Part shown: positions 11,291 to 22,385 of the stretch, in pieces
Numbering within the stretch: the first letter of the stretch is position 1
Layout: each line of letters begins with the position of its first letter
Assembly (NCBI RefSeq): GCF_024679095.1
Contig: NW_026111831.1
Coordinates: 2,060,286-2,124,285 of the forward strand
From: Eriocheir sinensis
Taxonomy: Eukaryota; Arthropoda; Malacostraca; Decapoda; Varunidae
Direction of reading: 5' to 3'
DNA length: 64,000 bases
Translations under genes and position numbers: made by a program
Notes under the pieces: model-generated
What the model was told of the DNA's origin: nothing
The model's database searches: none
The model's input: the letters and a program-made list of their open reading frames with translations, nothing else

Positions 11291-12589
11291 TAGAAAAAAT
11301 ATATGAAGACCAAGTGATGCTTCATACGGTAGGTAATGAATGCGAGCTATTTTGCGCGGTGGCGTTAGCTCGATTAATCCCTTTAGGAGCTGTGGTTTTG
11401 GTGGTCGTTAGCTCGATTAATCCTTAGGAACAGTGATTTTGGTGGCGGCCAAATCACTGAAAATGGGCTTTCAAATGTCCCTACAAAATCCCCAAATCGG
11501 GAAAAATCCCTAGTCTTTAAAGAAAGGAAATTCTAACGTATACTCTTGTAATCTATTCCTATATAACGTAGTAGCCGCAGCAGGTCTGTTGACGAGTGTA
11601 GGGCGGTACTTGGATGGTCAGCGAAGTTGAACCCCCACTCACCACCCCAATCGTAGTCGAGCAACTATGGGGAAATTTCATGTTTCATAATTACATATGG
11701 TACAATACTGACGGTTAACCCGTCCACTTCTTGTAAGTTGATGCTAGATCATTTTTACAGAGTAGTTTAAGGTACAAAATAAAACAGATTTGTGACAGCT
11801 GTCATCCAGATCGAACTGACGCTCCTGCTGTTAACTGACGCGGGAGTGACCTACCGACTGCTACGTGTGACCCTGGCCTCCATTTTACTCAAATTCCACT
11901 ATAAGTATCGCGCATTGAACAATATCCGTTTGTTTTCTGACACGTGCTTGTCACACCATATGTTACACTTGACACGCCCGTCTTTGTTGGACCCGGTACT
12001 GGGATAGTAATCGGTCCTTTTGTCAACCTACATGCACACCAATAAAGAGGTTAAATACTCAGTTAACACTTACCGAAAGGTAAAGTAGACGGATATTTTG
12101 AGGGAGTGAGTGTCGGGCCTTCCATCCGTTATGGCGGCTTGAAAACAACTGACTTCAGGAACCCACCGTTAGGTGCCGCCGCTGATACCCTCGCGAAGTA
12201 ACATTTTACGAATGTATTAGAAAATACAAATAGCTGTGGCATTAGTTGCTTTAATATAGAGAAAAAAATAACATAAAACTCTTAAAAGACCGTTTTTTTG
12301 TCCGAAATCGTTATAATCCATGCGCATTTTGGATATTACTGACTTAGGAACTAGTTTGTAGGGTGCACTGCAAGGCAGGTATGAGGCTCAGTCTGTGCAT
12401 AGAGGCGCTTGTGAAACAATAACAATGGACTTAGAAAATCCAAGCCACCTAACTCTATAATTAAAGAGGCTTGCCCCCCTGGCCCCTCCCCAAGGTAAAA
12501 CGTATACGAAAATGCATTATAATAATAATTCTTTCACGTGCTAAGATACTACGAATATTGGTTTGGAGTGGTTGTTCTTGAGTTTTGCC
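11291..12589. other. Unassigned non-coding stretch
   Basis: Both strands were read and no gene or named repeat was found. A 71-codon plus frame at 11,792-12,007 has no recognisable motif. This stretch is not duplicated elsewhere in the window, apart from 11,300-11,345, which resembles the MITE end at about 48,570-48,615, and the partial repeat at 11,449-11,527. Confidence 0.35.
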
Positions 12590-13222
12590 TCCTTTCCTTC
12601 ACAGCAGTGGTTGCTAACACACCCAGTTACTGTTTTTTTCCTTCACAGCAGTGGTTGCTAACACACCCAGTTACTGTTCCTTTCCTTCACAGCAGTGGTT
12701 GCTAACACACCCAGTCACTGTTCCTTTCCTTTACAGCAGTGGTTGCTAACACACCCAGTTACTGTTCCTTTCCTTCACAGCAGTGGTTGCTAACACACCC
12801 AGTCACTGTTCCTTTCCTTCACAGCAGTGGTTGCTAACACACCCAGTTACTGTTCCTTTCCTTCACAGCAGTGGTTGCTAACACACCCAGTCACTGTTCC
12901 TTTCCATCACAGCAGTGGTTGCTAACACACCCAGTTACTGTTCCTTTCCTTCACAGCAGTGGTTGCTAACACACCCAGTTACTGTTCCTTTCCTTCACAG
13001 CAGTGGTTGCCAACACACCCAGTTACTGTTCCTTTCCTTTACAGCAGTGGTTGCTAACACACCCAGTTACTGTTCCTTTCCTTCACAGCAGTGGTTGCTA
13101 ACACACCCAGTCACTGTTCCTTTCCTTCACAGCAGTGGTTGCTAACACACCCAGTTACTGTTCCTTTCCTTCACAGCAGTGGTTGCTAACACACCCAGTT
13201 ACTGTTCCTTTCCTTCACAGTA
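12590..13222. repeat. 44-bp minisatellite, long array (about 14 copies)
   Basis: Same unit as at 10,459-10,608, mostly with GCTAACAC instead of GCCAACAC. Here the array lies 3 kb from the nearest ZNF gene, inside the intervening block. Confidence 0.9.
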
Positions 13223-13317
13223 CTATTTTTTCTATTTGGTTTAAATGATCAACTATTAATTCTACTTTGAGGTATAATGAACCTTTACTTAATTAAAGGA
13301 GTACCCATGAACGGCAC
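13223..13317. repeat. Dispersed repeat fragment
   Basis: ATTAATTCTACTTTGAGGTA and its flanks recur at about 27,415-27,510, ending in ...GGCACGAC in both places. It may be the 3' end of a transposon. No coding content. Confidence 0.5.
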
Positions 13318-13480
13318 GACACACATACTTACTTACACAACGCAAACAGTCAACGTACTCGTAACACACATCCATGAATACCAAACATATCACACTAACA
13401 CTGACGCATACAAGCACTCCTACTTTCCACGCACCATACGTGACTGGAACAGCCTCCCTTAACAGATTTTAGACTGCGAG
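13318..13480 (+). pseudogene. RT-A fragment, opposite strand
   Basis: The plus frame reads HEYQTYHTNTDAYKH and YFPRTIRDWNSLP, then hits a stop. This is the last ~55 codons of the RT-A LINE tail found on the minus strand elsewhere. It lacks the part upstream. Confidence 0.7.
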
Positions 13481-13546
13481 GGGGTGAAGCCCTCTCGTTA
13501 GTAGGTCGTAAAGTTAGGTTGGAGTAGTTTAAATATGCTCCCCACC

Positions 13547-13608
13547 AAAAAAAAAAAAAAATAAATAAATAAATAAAAAAATAAATAAAAAAAATAAATA
13601 AATAAACA
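13547..13608. repeat. A-rich (AAAT)n tract
   Basis: Imperfect AAATAAATAAAT sequence. It follows a segment (13,494-13,545) that resembles the centre of the MITE at about 48,352-48,410. Confidence 0.8.
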
Positions 13609-13721
13609 CGATTTTCCGGCGCATCATACATGTGGGGGGGGGCCAGAGGGGGGCGCAGCCCCCTTTGGTTAGCAGGGGGCGAGGGGGGCCGTTAGGCTAT
13701 AAAGTTCGGGCTTTCCTTACT

Positions 13722-13856
13722 TTCGAAATTAGGGAATTTTCCTTCATTTAGGGATTTTTCTAGGGAAATTTTAGAAGCCCATTTTTCAGTGATTTTGGCT
13801 TCCCCCCCAAACCCCGGTTCCCCACAGTTCCCCAGGCTTGTCTTGGGGGGTAGGGG
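13722..13856 (-). repeat. Inverted-repeat arm, right
   Basis: Reverse complement of 10,657-10,793 with about 10-15% differences by eye. The two arms bracket the 10.8-13.7 kb region. Confidence 0.6.
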
Positions 13857-13954
13857 GGGCTGGGGTGGTGGAGGGGGAGAAGTAGTTGTTCCCTAGTTTT
13901 ACCCCAAATTGTTTATGATCGATGACACTTTGTGAACGAGGAACAATGGCATAA

Positions 13955-14116
13955 AACTCAAATGTAGACAAGGAAATTCAGACTGCACCAAATTTTTCTA
14001 CACCAATGTTGTAGTGCGAGAATGGAATAAGCTCCCACCGTCAGTGGTCCAGTGTAACACGATTGACTCCTTTAAAAACAAGCTCGACCACTTCCTTGAA
14101 CTTAATATTAACTAGA
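13955..14116 (+). pseudogene. LINE C-terminal tail fragment
   Basis: The frame reads VVVREWNKLPPSVV and SFKNKLDHFLELNIN followed by a stop. The WNxLPxxVV...SFKxxLDxxL pattern is the usual end of CR1-like ORF2 proteins. The preceding catalytic part is absent. Confidence 0.6.
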
Positions 14117-14352
14117 GTAGAAAAGCAATGTTTTGGAGCCCTCTGATTAGTGTAGATTCACTTAGGTTTAAGGACAGACCACCTAGTCTGGACCATGGGG
14201 TCTGTGTGGTCTGATTTTCTATGTAATTCACGTTACGGTGGTCGCAGGGTCGATCCCCGGCGCCGGCAAACCTTTACTTGTCTGGATTAATTTTCAGATT
14301 TCGTTACACTCAGTGGCCGTGTGGGAGTGGAGAAAAGAGCAAAATCCTGGCA

Positions 14353-14355
<3 letters not shown>

Positions 14356-14430
<75 letters not shown>
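14356..14430. repeat. (CA)n microsatellite
   Basis: About 75 bp of CA at the head of the second module. A partial SINE-like box B (GCAGGGTCGATCCCCGG, about 14,244-14,260) lies upstream, without a convincing box A. Confidence 0.95.
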
Positions 14431-14432
<2 letters not shown>

Positions 14433-15115
14433 CGCCCCGGGCACGGAGTCTTGGGGTCACCACTGGACGGAGGCTGCTGTGTGGAGTGCTGACCGTGACG
14501 GCGGCACCAGCAGCAGCGGGAGTCAGCACCACCAGCAGCAGCAGGAGTCAGCAGGGGCAGCAGCAGGAGTCAGCACCACCAGCAGCAGCAGGAGTCAGCA
14601 CCACCACCAGCAGCAGGAGTCAGCAGGGGCAGCAGCAGGAGTCAGCACCACCAGCAGCAGCAGGAGTCAGCACCACCAGCAGCAGCAGGAGTCAGCAGGG
14701 GCAGCAGCAGAAGTCAGCACCACCAGCAGCAGCAGGAGTCAGCAGGGGCAGCAGCAGGAGTCAGCACCACCAGCAGCAGCAGGAGTCAGCAGGGACAGCA
14801 GCAGCAGGAGTCAGCAGGGGCAGCAGCAGGAGTCAGCAGGGGCAGCAGCAGCAGGAGTCAGCAGGGGCAGCAGCAGGAGTCAGCAGGGGCAGCAGCAGCA
14901 GGAGTCAGCAGGGGCAGCAGCAGGAGTCAGCAGGGGCAGCAGCCGGAGTCAGCAGGGCAGCAGCAGCAGGAGTCAGCAGGGGCAGCAGCAGGAGTCAGCA
15001 GGGGCAGCAGCAGCAGGAGTCAGCAGGGGCAGCAGCAGCAGGGGCAGCAGCAGGAGTCAGCACCACCAGCAGCAGCAGGAGTCAGCAGGGGCAGCAGCAG
15101 GAGTCAGCAGCAGCG
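14431..15115. repeat. CAG/GTCAGCA minisatellite
   Basis: Units of 21-27 bp combine GGAGTCAGCAGGGGCAGCAGCA and GGAGTCAGCACCACCAGCAGCA, repeated more than 20 times. Other modules have only 90-125 bp of it. Ser/Gln/Ala translations are open in all three plus frames because there is no stop in the unit. Confidence 0.9.
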
Positions 15116-15129
15116 TGTTTACAGCAGTA

Positions 15130-15484
15130 GTAATCGGTCGGAAGTTTCGCCTTTGTAACGGCACACTTCCTGTTGTATCTACTGTCTGGGCCCATTATTT
15201 TCCTCTTTTCTTTCATTCCTTTTTCTCTTATTGTCCAAAACTTGTGTACTGTTGCTTTTGTTTCTTCGGTGTGTTCATTTTCAAATAATTTTCCAATGGT
15301 GTCGTCCTCTTCTTCCTCGTAAGGCCGCTGCAGCCTCGCACACTTTTTCCTTTCCTCTGCACAGGCCGGGCACCAGAGCAGGAAGTGTCGCAGGTCTTCG
15401 TTTTCAGCTTCACACATGTCGCACTTGGTTTCCTCTTGCCGGTGTGTTTCTGTCTTTTAGTTGCATGTTGTTTGTCCTGCATCT
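15130..15484 (-). pseudogene. LINE-D: C-terminal tail, copy 1
   Basis: The minus frame carries a CxxC (CEAENEDLRHFLLWCPAC), a Glu-rich stretch and ends AVTKAKLPTDY. CxxC-x8-H-x4-C at the C-terminus is usual for several LINE families. A second copy is at 50,040-50,335 and a diverged relative (DELEDLRHLIILHCPAHDEE) at 49,099-49,815. It abuts LINE-E back to back. Confidence 0.6.
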
Positions 15485-15556
15485 GAATGGAGTGAGTAGT
15501 GAGTCGCCGCGTGGGTCGGAGGTGCTGCGCCTTGCTTGCGAAAGCGCTGAGTCGAC

Positions 15557-15873
15557 ATGGCTGGCCGAGCCAAGAACTCGGTGGAGTTCTGTTACGTTTG
15601 TGCGGATCCCACAGGCGACAAGTGGACAGGGTGCTGTCTGTGCCCTAATTAAGTGGTGTCATCTGGTGTGCTCATCTGCCTGGAATTAAGTCGGAGAATA
15701 TATCTAAAGTAAATTGGATTTGCAACCCATGCCTTCATAAAGCATCTCTGGCTACCAAAATTGTGGAAAAAATGGAAGAATTCAAGCTGGAATTGTCTAA
15801 GGAAATATCAGAAGTGAAACAAGAAGTTTAGTCACGAGCGGTCAGCGTGAAGGAGGAGCTGGGGGAGGTGGCG
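15557..15873 (+). pseudogene. LINE-E copy 1, ORF1 start with PHD-like finger
   Basis: ATG at 15,557 begins MAGRAKNSVEFCYVC. The Cys pattern CYVC...GCCLC...WCHLKC...WICNPC is PHD-like, as known in ORF1 of some CR1-group LINEs. The frame shifts after CCLCPN, and the copy at 50,410 has the same lesion, so it predates the duplication. A further in-frame TAG follows EVKQEV. Copy 1 also lacks 2 bp at about 15,672. The segment ends at the MITE insertion. Confidence 0.6.
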
Positions 15874-16345
15874 CCTAAGTCTATATACCAAGTCAAGTCA
15901 CTCTGCATCAAAACTGCGACCGGTACGCGCAGGAGGCGGTTTTGGGGCGGAGCAGCGGGATGACGTCACTTGGAGCTAAAAAAAAAAAAATACCCGCCAG
16001 TTCAGGGGTGACTAAAATTGCGGCCGTGTGTGCACTCTGGATGTGCATTCTCGCCTTCTTTCACAGCGCGTTCAGGCAAGCCGCTGACGAACAAATATGT
16101 CTTTTTATTATGCTATTGCGTGACTGTAATGCCAATGCCTACAAACGGCGGTGTGGGGTGTGAGGGAGGGCATGATGAAGTGATTGATTTAAATTAGTCC
16201 GCCTTTCCTCGTTTTCTCTAAATCCCTGTTTCTACGTTCTCTAGTTTGGCTCCAAGCAGTGTCACGCATAAACCACGCCTCGGCCGTGTCTCCTCCCACA
16301 AACCTGCGTATGACTTGACTTGGTGTATATAGACTTAGGGTGGCG
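15868..16345. mobile_element. MITE with 6-bp target duplication (element 15,874-16,339)
   Basis: The 466-bp element has terminal repeats CCTAAGTCTATATACC at the left and the inverse ending GACTTAGG at the right. It is flanked by GTGGCG at 15,868-15,873 and 16,340-16,345. LINE-E copy 2 has a single GTGGCG at about 50,725-50,730, which is the empty site. No transposase is encoded. It inserted after the LINE was duplicated. The superfamily is not assigned. Confidence 0.85.
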
Positions 16346-17182
16346 CAGGATGTGGCGGACGTGTTGCAGCGAGCCGAGCATGTGGAGTCAGCAGATGCAA
16401 CTTGGGCTGAGGTCATCAAACGTAAGAAGAAAGTTATGAAGAACTTGTTGTCAAGGCCTCTGAACAAGATAAAAAGGCTACAGAGTTGAAAGGTGAAGTT
16501 TCTGAAGCATTACGTGACATTCAGATTACTGATTCAAGATTCACTATTGGAGGTAATATTATAATGAACTTTGATGATGAGAATATGAGGAATGAGGCGG
16601 CCCAAAAATTGCAATCTGTGGAGAAAGTCAGTACTGAAAGTGTGGGAAAACTGAGGCCAAAGATCATGATTTGTAATGTGCACAAGGAGGAGACTGGGGA
16701 TAAGATAATTGAGACACTGCTTAAAAGAAATGAGTTCCTACACTCGATTCCACAAGTTGAGGAGAAAATTGAGAAAATTTTTCGTAAGCCTGCTGCCGGT
16801 GGCACAGCGCATTATATCCTGAAATGTGATCCAACTGTTAGAGAGGTAATCTACAAGCACCATGATAGAATAAAACTTGAATGGGTGGTGTATACTGTGA
16901 GAGACAGATACCATGCAATAATGTTATCATTGTCAGAGATATGGTCATATTGAGTCCAAATGCACGGCCAAGGCCAATGGTGAGAACCCAGTATGTTATA
17001 AATGTGCAGGAGAACATAAAGCCAAAGACTGCCCCGGGACTGAGAGCAAATATATAAATTGTGTGAGGTACAAGAAGCCTGAAGTCAATCACTCGGCGAA
17101 TAACCGGTGTTGTGTAGTTTTTCTAACCAGTGTTGTGTAGTTTTTCAGACTGAAATTGAGAGAATTCGTAACATAACTGATC
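16346..17182 (+). pseudogene. LINE-E copy 1, ORF1 remainder
   Basis: Plus frames match ORF1 of copy 2 (50,702-51,616): a KIMICNVHKEETGDKIIETL stretch followed by a CCHC zinc knuckle region. A 2-bp loss near 16,921 breaks the frame just before the first knuckle. The second knuckle CYKCAGEHKAKDC remains in another frame. A 23-bp tandem duplication with TGTTGTGTAGTTTTTC lies at 17,105-17,148. Not functional. Confidence 0.65.
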
Positions 17183-17357
17183 ATGGCTACGAGTTCCTCA
17201 GATACAAAGATAAAATGTGGTCTGCTAAATGTTCAGTCTGTGGGAAATAAAACTCTAGATATCCGTGATTTCATCAAAGAAAAGGATCTTGACATTTTAG
17301 CGGTAACTGAAACATGGCTAAATGACTACGACGTCGCCAAGATTCGTGAGATGACGC
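17183..17357 (+). pseudogene. LINE-E copy 1, ORF2 endonuclease start
   Basis: The frame starts MATSSSDTKIKCGLLNVQSV and includes DILAVTETWLN, the first two motifs of an APE-type endonuclease (N and E residues). It is split by the hAT insertion after about 58 codons. The EN domain resumes at 18,894. Confidence 0.75.
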
Positions 17358-18606
17358 CAGGGTTGGAGTAATTGTAATTGTAATTTAATTAGAATGTAAT
17401 TAATTACATTAAAGTATGTAATTGTAATTGGATGTAGAACTTAATGAAGTAATTGTAATTATAATTAATTACATTATAAAGTAATTGTAATTTAATTGTA
17501 ATTGCGAAAAAAGTAAGTCATACTAAAATTCTGATAATCCTTGTTTTTACTGCTATGGTGGCAAATATGTAAATACTGTATATGATGAAGTATGGCAACC
17601 CTTACTGGACAACCTACGTATTATACGAGAATCAGACGCGTCCACTTTTCCCTGTTTGGTGGACTGGGACATATTTCATTGCTTCCTAGACCGTCATACG
17701 GCAAAGTCCTCCTCTTGACTTTCTATTGTAAAGGTAAGAAAGACATTGTATAGTAATCTGTTCCCTGATGAATGATGATGATGACTGTAGTAGCTGAGAT
17801 GGTGATGATAGTTCATTGGATGATGTCATGATGAAATGATGTAATAGTGATTAGTGGTGATGGTGACCAGTGTCATAGAAATAGGCTAATTTGTTGGAAA
17901 GTTAATCGCTGTAGGTGTAGGCTTGTGCTGATAGGAAAGTAGTAGTCTAGTAGTACAGTAAAGTGGTGGTAATGATGGTGAAAGTAATAGCAAGATGGTA
18001 ATGTTAAAAAAAATAATGATGACGATCATATAGCACTAACAGGGAAATAATTATGAAAAAAATTGATGATGCTGAATTGGTGATCTGGTGATGCTGGTGA
18101 TAGTAATATTAATAATAATGGTGACAAGTATTATGACTGTGATAGTAGAAGGCATATTTTATTGATAGTGGTGAGTAGTAGGATATGATACTACCATACT
18201 ACATACTATCTTTCTTTGTCTATCTGCCCCTCTCTTTGTCTGTCTGTCTGTCTGTCATTCTGTCTCCTACCTACCCCCTCATTTCTTCGACGTTCTCTCT
18301 GTCTGTCTGTCTGTCTGTCATTCTGTCTCCTACCTACCCCCTCATTTCTTCGACGTTCTCTCTGTCTGTCTGTCTGTCTGTCATTCCATTCTCCTTCTGG
18401 GATGTTCTCTTTCTTGTTCTTCTGTCTGTGTGTGTCATTATGTCCCTCCCTCTCTTCTCCTTTCGACCCACACCCTCTCTTCATCCTTTGCCCTCACACT
18501 ATTCCCTCTCTCCATTTCTCTTCCCGCCCATCCTGTTTATCTGTCTGTATGTATAGCACCACTCCCTTCTCCTCCCCCTCTGCCTACCCGTTTAGCCTAC
18601 ATCCAC

Positions 18607-18665
<59 letters not shown>

Positions 18666-18901
18666 CAATAAATGACAACAGCACGATGCTAGTGTTTTTC
18701 TTTTCAACCAAAGCTTACTGTTGGACACTGAGTAATTATAATTGTAATTATAATTGACTGTCTCTTGTATAATTGTAATTGTAACTGTAATTGAACTTCA
18801 CATGAGTAATTGTAATTATAATTGCAATTTAAAGTTTTAATAATGTAATTGTAATTGTAATTAAGATTTTGAATTGTAATTACTCCAACCCTGGATGACG
18901 C
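17350..18901. mobile_element. Non-autonomous hAT element (17,358-18,893), in LINE-E
   Basis: The 1,536-bp element begins CAGGGTTGGAGTAATTG and ends with the exact inverse CAATTACTCCAACCCTG. An 8-bp duplication GATGACGC flanks it (17,350-17,357; 18,894-18,901). CAGGG ends and an 8-bp TSD fit the hAT superfamily. Both ends carry ATTGTAATT-rich subterminal repeats, the middle is GATGAT-rich, and a CTGT/CTCT tract is at 18,230-18,660. No transposase frame was found. A truncated twin is at 51,728-53,290. Confidence 0.9.
18230..18665. repeat. CTGT and CT microsatellites inside the hAT element
   Basis: CTGT runs occur in a 65-bp tandem unit (about 18,231-18,385), followed by T/C-rich DNA and (CT)n at 18,607-18,662. 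Leu/Ser/Cys-rich translations are artefacts. Confidence 0.85.
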
Positions 18902-19726
18902 CATGCAGTAACTCGTACCTTTCTACATGTTCCGAGGGAGACAAGAAGGGGTGGTGGTGTTGGGATCTTTCTTTCGAATTCTTTTAAGAAGATTCAGAGA
19001 AAAGCATCAGAAAGGTGGGATACTTTTGAATTAGTGCAAGTCATCTGTGAAATTGATAGAAGGAAATGCACATTTATTGTGGTGTATCGACCTCTAGATA
19101 CAGGAGCAGAGGTCTTTATTGATGAATTTCGCACATTTTTGGAGTCTGTGGATATGGTGAGTGCAAATGTGTTCATCTGTGGTGACTTTAATCTATGGAT
19201 TGATGATCTTGAAAATTCTTCTGCCATGGCCTTCGCTGAGATGATGGACAGTTTCAACCTGATTAATAAAGTGAACGAGATGACTTCTTTAGGGGGTCAT
19301 GTGCTAGACTTGGTTTTCAGCGATATAGACGGTGATCTAGTGCAAGGGGTGTGTGTCGATGAAATATGTTGTATATCCCCGGTGCATAAACTGGTAACCT
19401 TTGAAATTTCATACGTGAGGGAAGCAGTGCAGAGGAAAAAAATTACGTTCAGATTGCGAAAAAAATTTCAACCAGAAATATTGATTAACTCTGTAATACA
19501 GGAAATTACTATTAAATGTCGTGAAATCTGTGAACATGGCTCGGTGTTACGTGGAAATTGTGCTACCTGGCTGGTTAAGCTATATAATGATTTAGCTAAA
19601 GATGAGTATAACAGCCTCTGTCCTCTGATTGAAAAGGAGATAATGTTGAGAGATCATGCACCTTGGTTTAATGCAGAAATATCAGGGCAAAAGAGAGAAG
19701 AAGAAAAAAGAAAGACTGTGGCGTAG
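18894..19726 (+). pseudogene. LINE-E copy 1, endonuclease domain continued
   Basis: After the hAT element the EN domain continues with HVPRETRRGGGVGIFL, then FIVVYRPLDTG, FICGDFNLWIDD and HVLDLVFSD. These are the expected APE-endonuclease motifs (YRP, GDFN, and the final D/H-type motif, here degenerate). The first part is in a shifted frame relative to the piece before the hAT element. The frame stops at 19,726, next to the 37-bp VNTR. Confidence 0.75.
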
Positions 19727-19734
19727 GCAAAAAA

Positions 19735-20150
19735 CAGATGAGGCAAGAAGAGCATACCAGGAGGCAAGAAACAGATGAGGCAAAAAGAGCATACCAGGAG
19801 GCAAGAAACAGATGAGGCAAAAAGAGCATACCAGGAGGCAAGAAACAGATGAGGCAAAAAGAGCATACCAGGAGGCAAGAAACAGATGAGGCAAAAAGAG
19901 CATACCAGGAGGCAAGAAACAGATGAGGCAAAAAGAGCATACCAGGAGGCAAGAAACAGATGAGGCAAAAAGAGCATACCAGGAGGCAAGAAACAGATGA
20001 GGCAAAAAGAGCATACCAGGAGGCAAGAAACAGATGAGGCAAAAAGAGCATACCAGGAGGCAAGAAACAGATGAGGCAAAAAGAGCATACCAGGAGGCAA
20101 GAAACAGATGAGGCAAAAAGAGCATACCAGGAGGCAAGAAACAAGAAAAT
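19735..20150 (+). repeat. 37-bp VNTR inside LINE-E ORF2 (about 11 copies)
   Basis: GGCAAGAAACAGATGAGGCA plus AAAAGAGCATACCAGGA recurs every 37 bp almost without change. 37 is not a multiple of three, so the amplification destroys the frame between EN and RT. The high identity between units suggests recent expansion. Confidence 0.9.
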
Positions 20151-21745
20151 CGGCTTGTGATAAAACGGAAAAGAGAATACTATCGGAATAAGGTTGTGGA
20201 GGCAGGGCCTGACATCAATAAATTATATAAGGTGCTTGACAGTTTGACTGGAAACAGAAAGCTTAACAAGCTTCCAGATGGTTTCTCGGATGAAGTGCTG
20301 GCAAATAAGTTTTTAGACTTTTTTGACAAGAAAATTGAGAGTTATCATGAACTTTAGAGGCGACGGTTACCATGGATCCGCTGTGGAAACTCCAGTCCCT
20401 GAAATAAAGTTATCAAGCTTTCAACAAGTGGATGTGGCTGTGGTGAAAACTATCATACACAGGTGAACCTGACGTACTGTGATAACGATCCCTTGCCGAT
20501 AAGTGACATCATTAAGAGTGAAAACTTTAGTGATTTCTTAAATGTTATGACTGTGATGGTTAACACTAGTATTGAAAACAAGACTTTCCCTGAGAGTGAG
20601 AAAGCGGCGATCGTGAAACCTATCGTTAAAGGCAAACTGGACCCACAGTGTTTAAGTTCCTTTAGACCAGTATCCAACTTGACGTTTCTATCTAAGATAC
20701 TTGAAAATGTGATCTTAAATCAGCTAATGAAGCATTTGCTAGTGGTGCAGGCTTTACCGGACAATCAATCTGCCTACAAAAGGCTTTACTCAACTTAAAC
20801 TACTCTCTGTTCTGTGGTAAACAATTTGCTTGTACTCATGGATGAAGGGAAGTGTGGTGTTCTGATTTTGTTAGACTTGAGTGCTGCGTTTGACACGGTG
20901 GAGCACAGTCTATTGCTTCAGGGTTGTAAGAATATTGGAATTGAGGGTGGCGCGCTGGATTATCTGAGGAGTTACCTTAAGAACAGAACTTACTGTGTGC
21001 AAATAGGTGTGATACTTGACTGCACTCTATCATTCAAAGAACAGATCAATCAGGTGGTGAGAATGGCAGGCTACCATCTGAGAAATATTGCATTTGTCAA
21101 GAAATACCTGGATGATAAGACTATGAAGATGCTTATATATAATCATGTAACTAGTAAGCTGGATTATTGTAACTCACTTTATTATGGCCTTCCTAAATAT
21201 CTGCTGAAGAAACTACAACTTGTTATGAACAGAGCTGCAAGGCTAATAAAGGGTCTGCCCCCCCCTGAGAGAATAACACCTGCACTTATAGACTTGCATT
21301 GGCTACCCATTAAGGCACGAATAGTTTACAAAATGTGTCTTGACTTATCAAGCAACGCGACTTGGTAAACCTTGTTATTTGAGAAATATACTACAGGATT
21401 TTCATTTGGACACCACCATGTCAGTGAGACACAGTACAGGACGGTATAGACTCCATGAGCCCAGGGTCAACCTGGAATTGGGTTTCAGAGCATTTGAGAA
21501 GAGTGCCCCGCGGCTCTATAATGAGTTACCCGGGATGTTAAGAACAGTGACAGTCTGGCAATCTTCAAGAAAGTGCTGGACTCACTCATTCACTAAATCC
21601 TACGACTTAACAAATATGAGGATTGAGGACAACTTTAGGTGCTAATATTACTGTTATAATGTTAGCGGCCCTGTGGAGCGCTGCCACGGCGGCGGACCGG
21701 GGCCCGAAACCTCATCAACGGTAAACGGTAAACTTGTCATGGGCC
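20151..21745 (+). pseudogene. LINE-E copy 1, reverse transcriptase and 3' end
   Basis: The linker IKRKREYYRNKVVEAG is followed by RT motifs: FRPVSNLTFLSKILENVI, then LDLSAAFDTVEHSLL. The segment that should contain the catalytic YxDD/FxDD box is missing between TYCVQIG and VILDCTLSFKEQ, so an internal deletion has removed the active site. A C-terminal part follows (KLDYCNSLYYGLP, RAFEKSAPRLYNELP). At least three frame changes occur (about 20,350, 20,800 and 21,360). The 3' end is near GGTAAACGGTAAAC at about 21,720-21,735. Confidence 0.75.
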
Positions 21746-22385
21746 ACGTGGCTGACACACTACCCAAGCTCCATCAATGCAAAGGCACTTTGCTTCCTTT
21801 CCGTTACCTGCTTGCAGAAAACTTTAGCATATGGAGTGAAAAATTAGTGTAAACTAATTATCTGAGGGTGGAGGGGCCCTGATTCCATTACTCACCGTAC
21901 TGCTCTCTTTATTGTGTTAACACACACACACACACACACTAGAATGTAGTTGCTGCAATAAATTTTCTGTGCGATTCCAAGGTATTGTGAAGATGAGTTA
22001 TCAATGAGTTCAATAACATTTAATGTAATTTGATTTAATTGAAATACTTATAATTTTTGATTGAAAAATAATACAGTAAAATACTAAAGCCATGTAAATG
22101 TTTCATTTTGCTTGAGGGTCAAAATACGTTTAGAGAATACTGTATGAAAATGTCTTCAACATATTATAATGACATGGTACCCATGAAAATGAAGACTGTG
22201 CAACCTTATAAATTAGGCCTTGCAGTTAAATTATAAACTTTGTATCCCCTCTGTGGCATGTTGCTACAGCCGAAGGCTAGGCAGCAAGGCATTGTTACAT
22301 TAAAAAGCAGTTGAATCCTCTTCCTAAATAGGTAAAATTATGTTTTATTACCTCAGTTCAAAGTCGGCGCAGTGCTTGACGGGCC
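21746..22385. other. Unassigned spacer
   Basis: No gene is seen. A short (CA)n is at 21,921-21,939. The last ~65 bp are shared with 53,300-53,365, where the homologous module resumes after a deletion. Confidence 0.4.

Noticed and set aside
11603..11619. GGCGGTACTTGGATGG resembling a 5S rRNA internal control region
   Set aside because: Only about 13 bp match; the rest of 5S is absent.
10459..13222. Regular short tandem repeats that could suggest a CRISPR array
   Set aside because: The 44-bp units follow each other directly without spacers, and the context is a eukaryotic transposon-rich locus.
14431..15115. A Gln/Ser/Ala-rich protein from the CAG minisatellite
   Set aside because: All three plus frames are open because the unit lacks stops; the tract is highly variable among modules and has no flanking conserved coding sequence.
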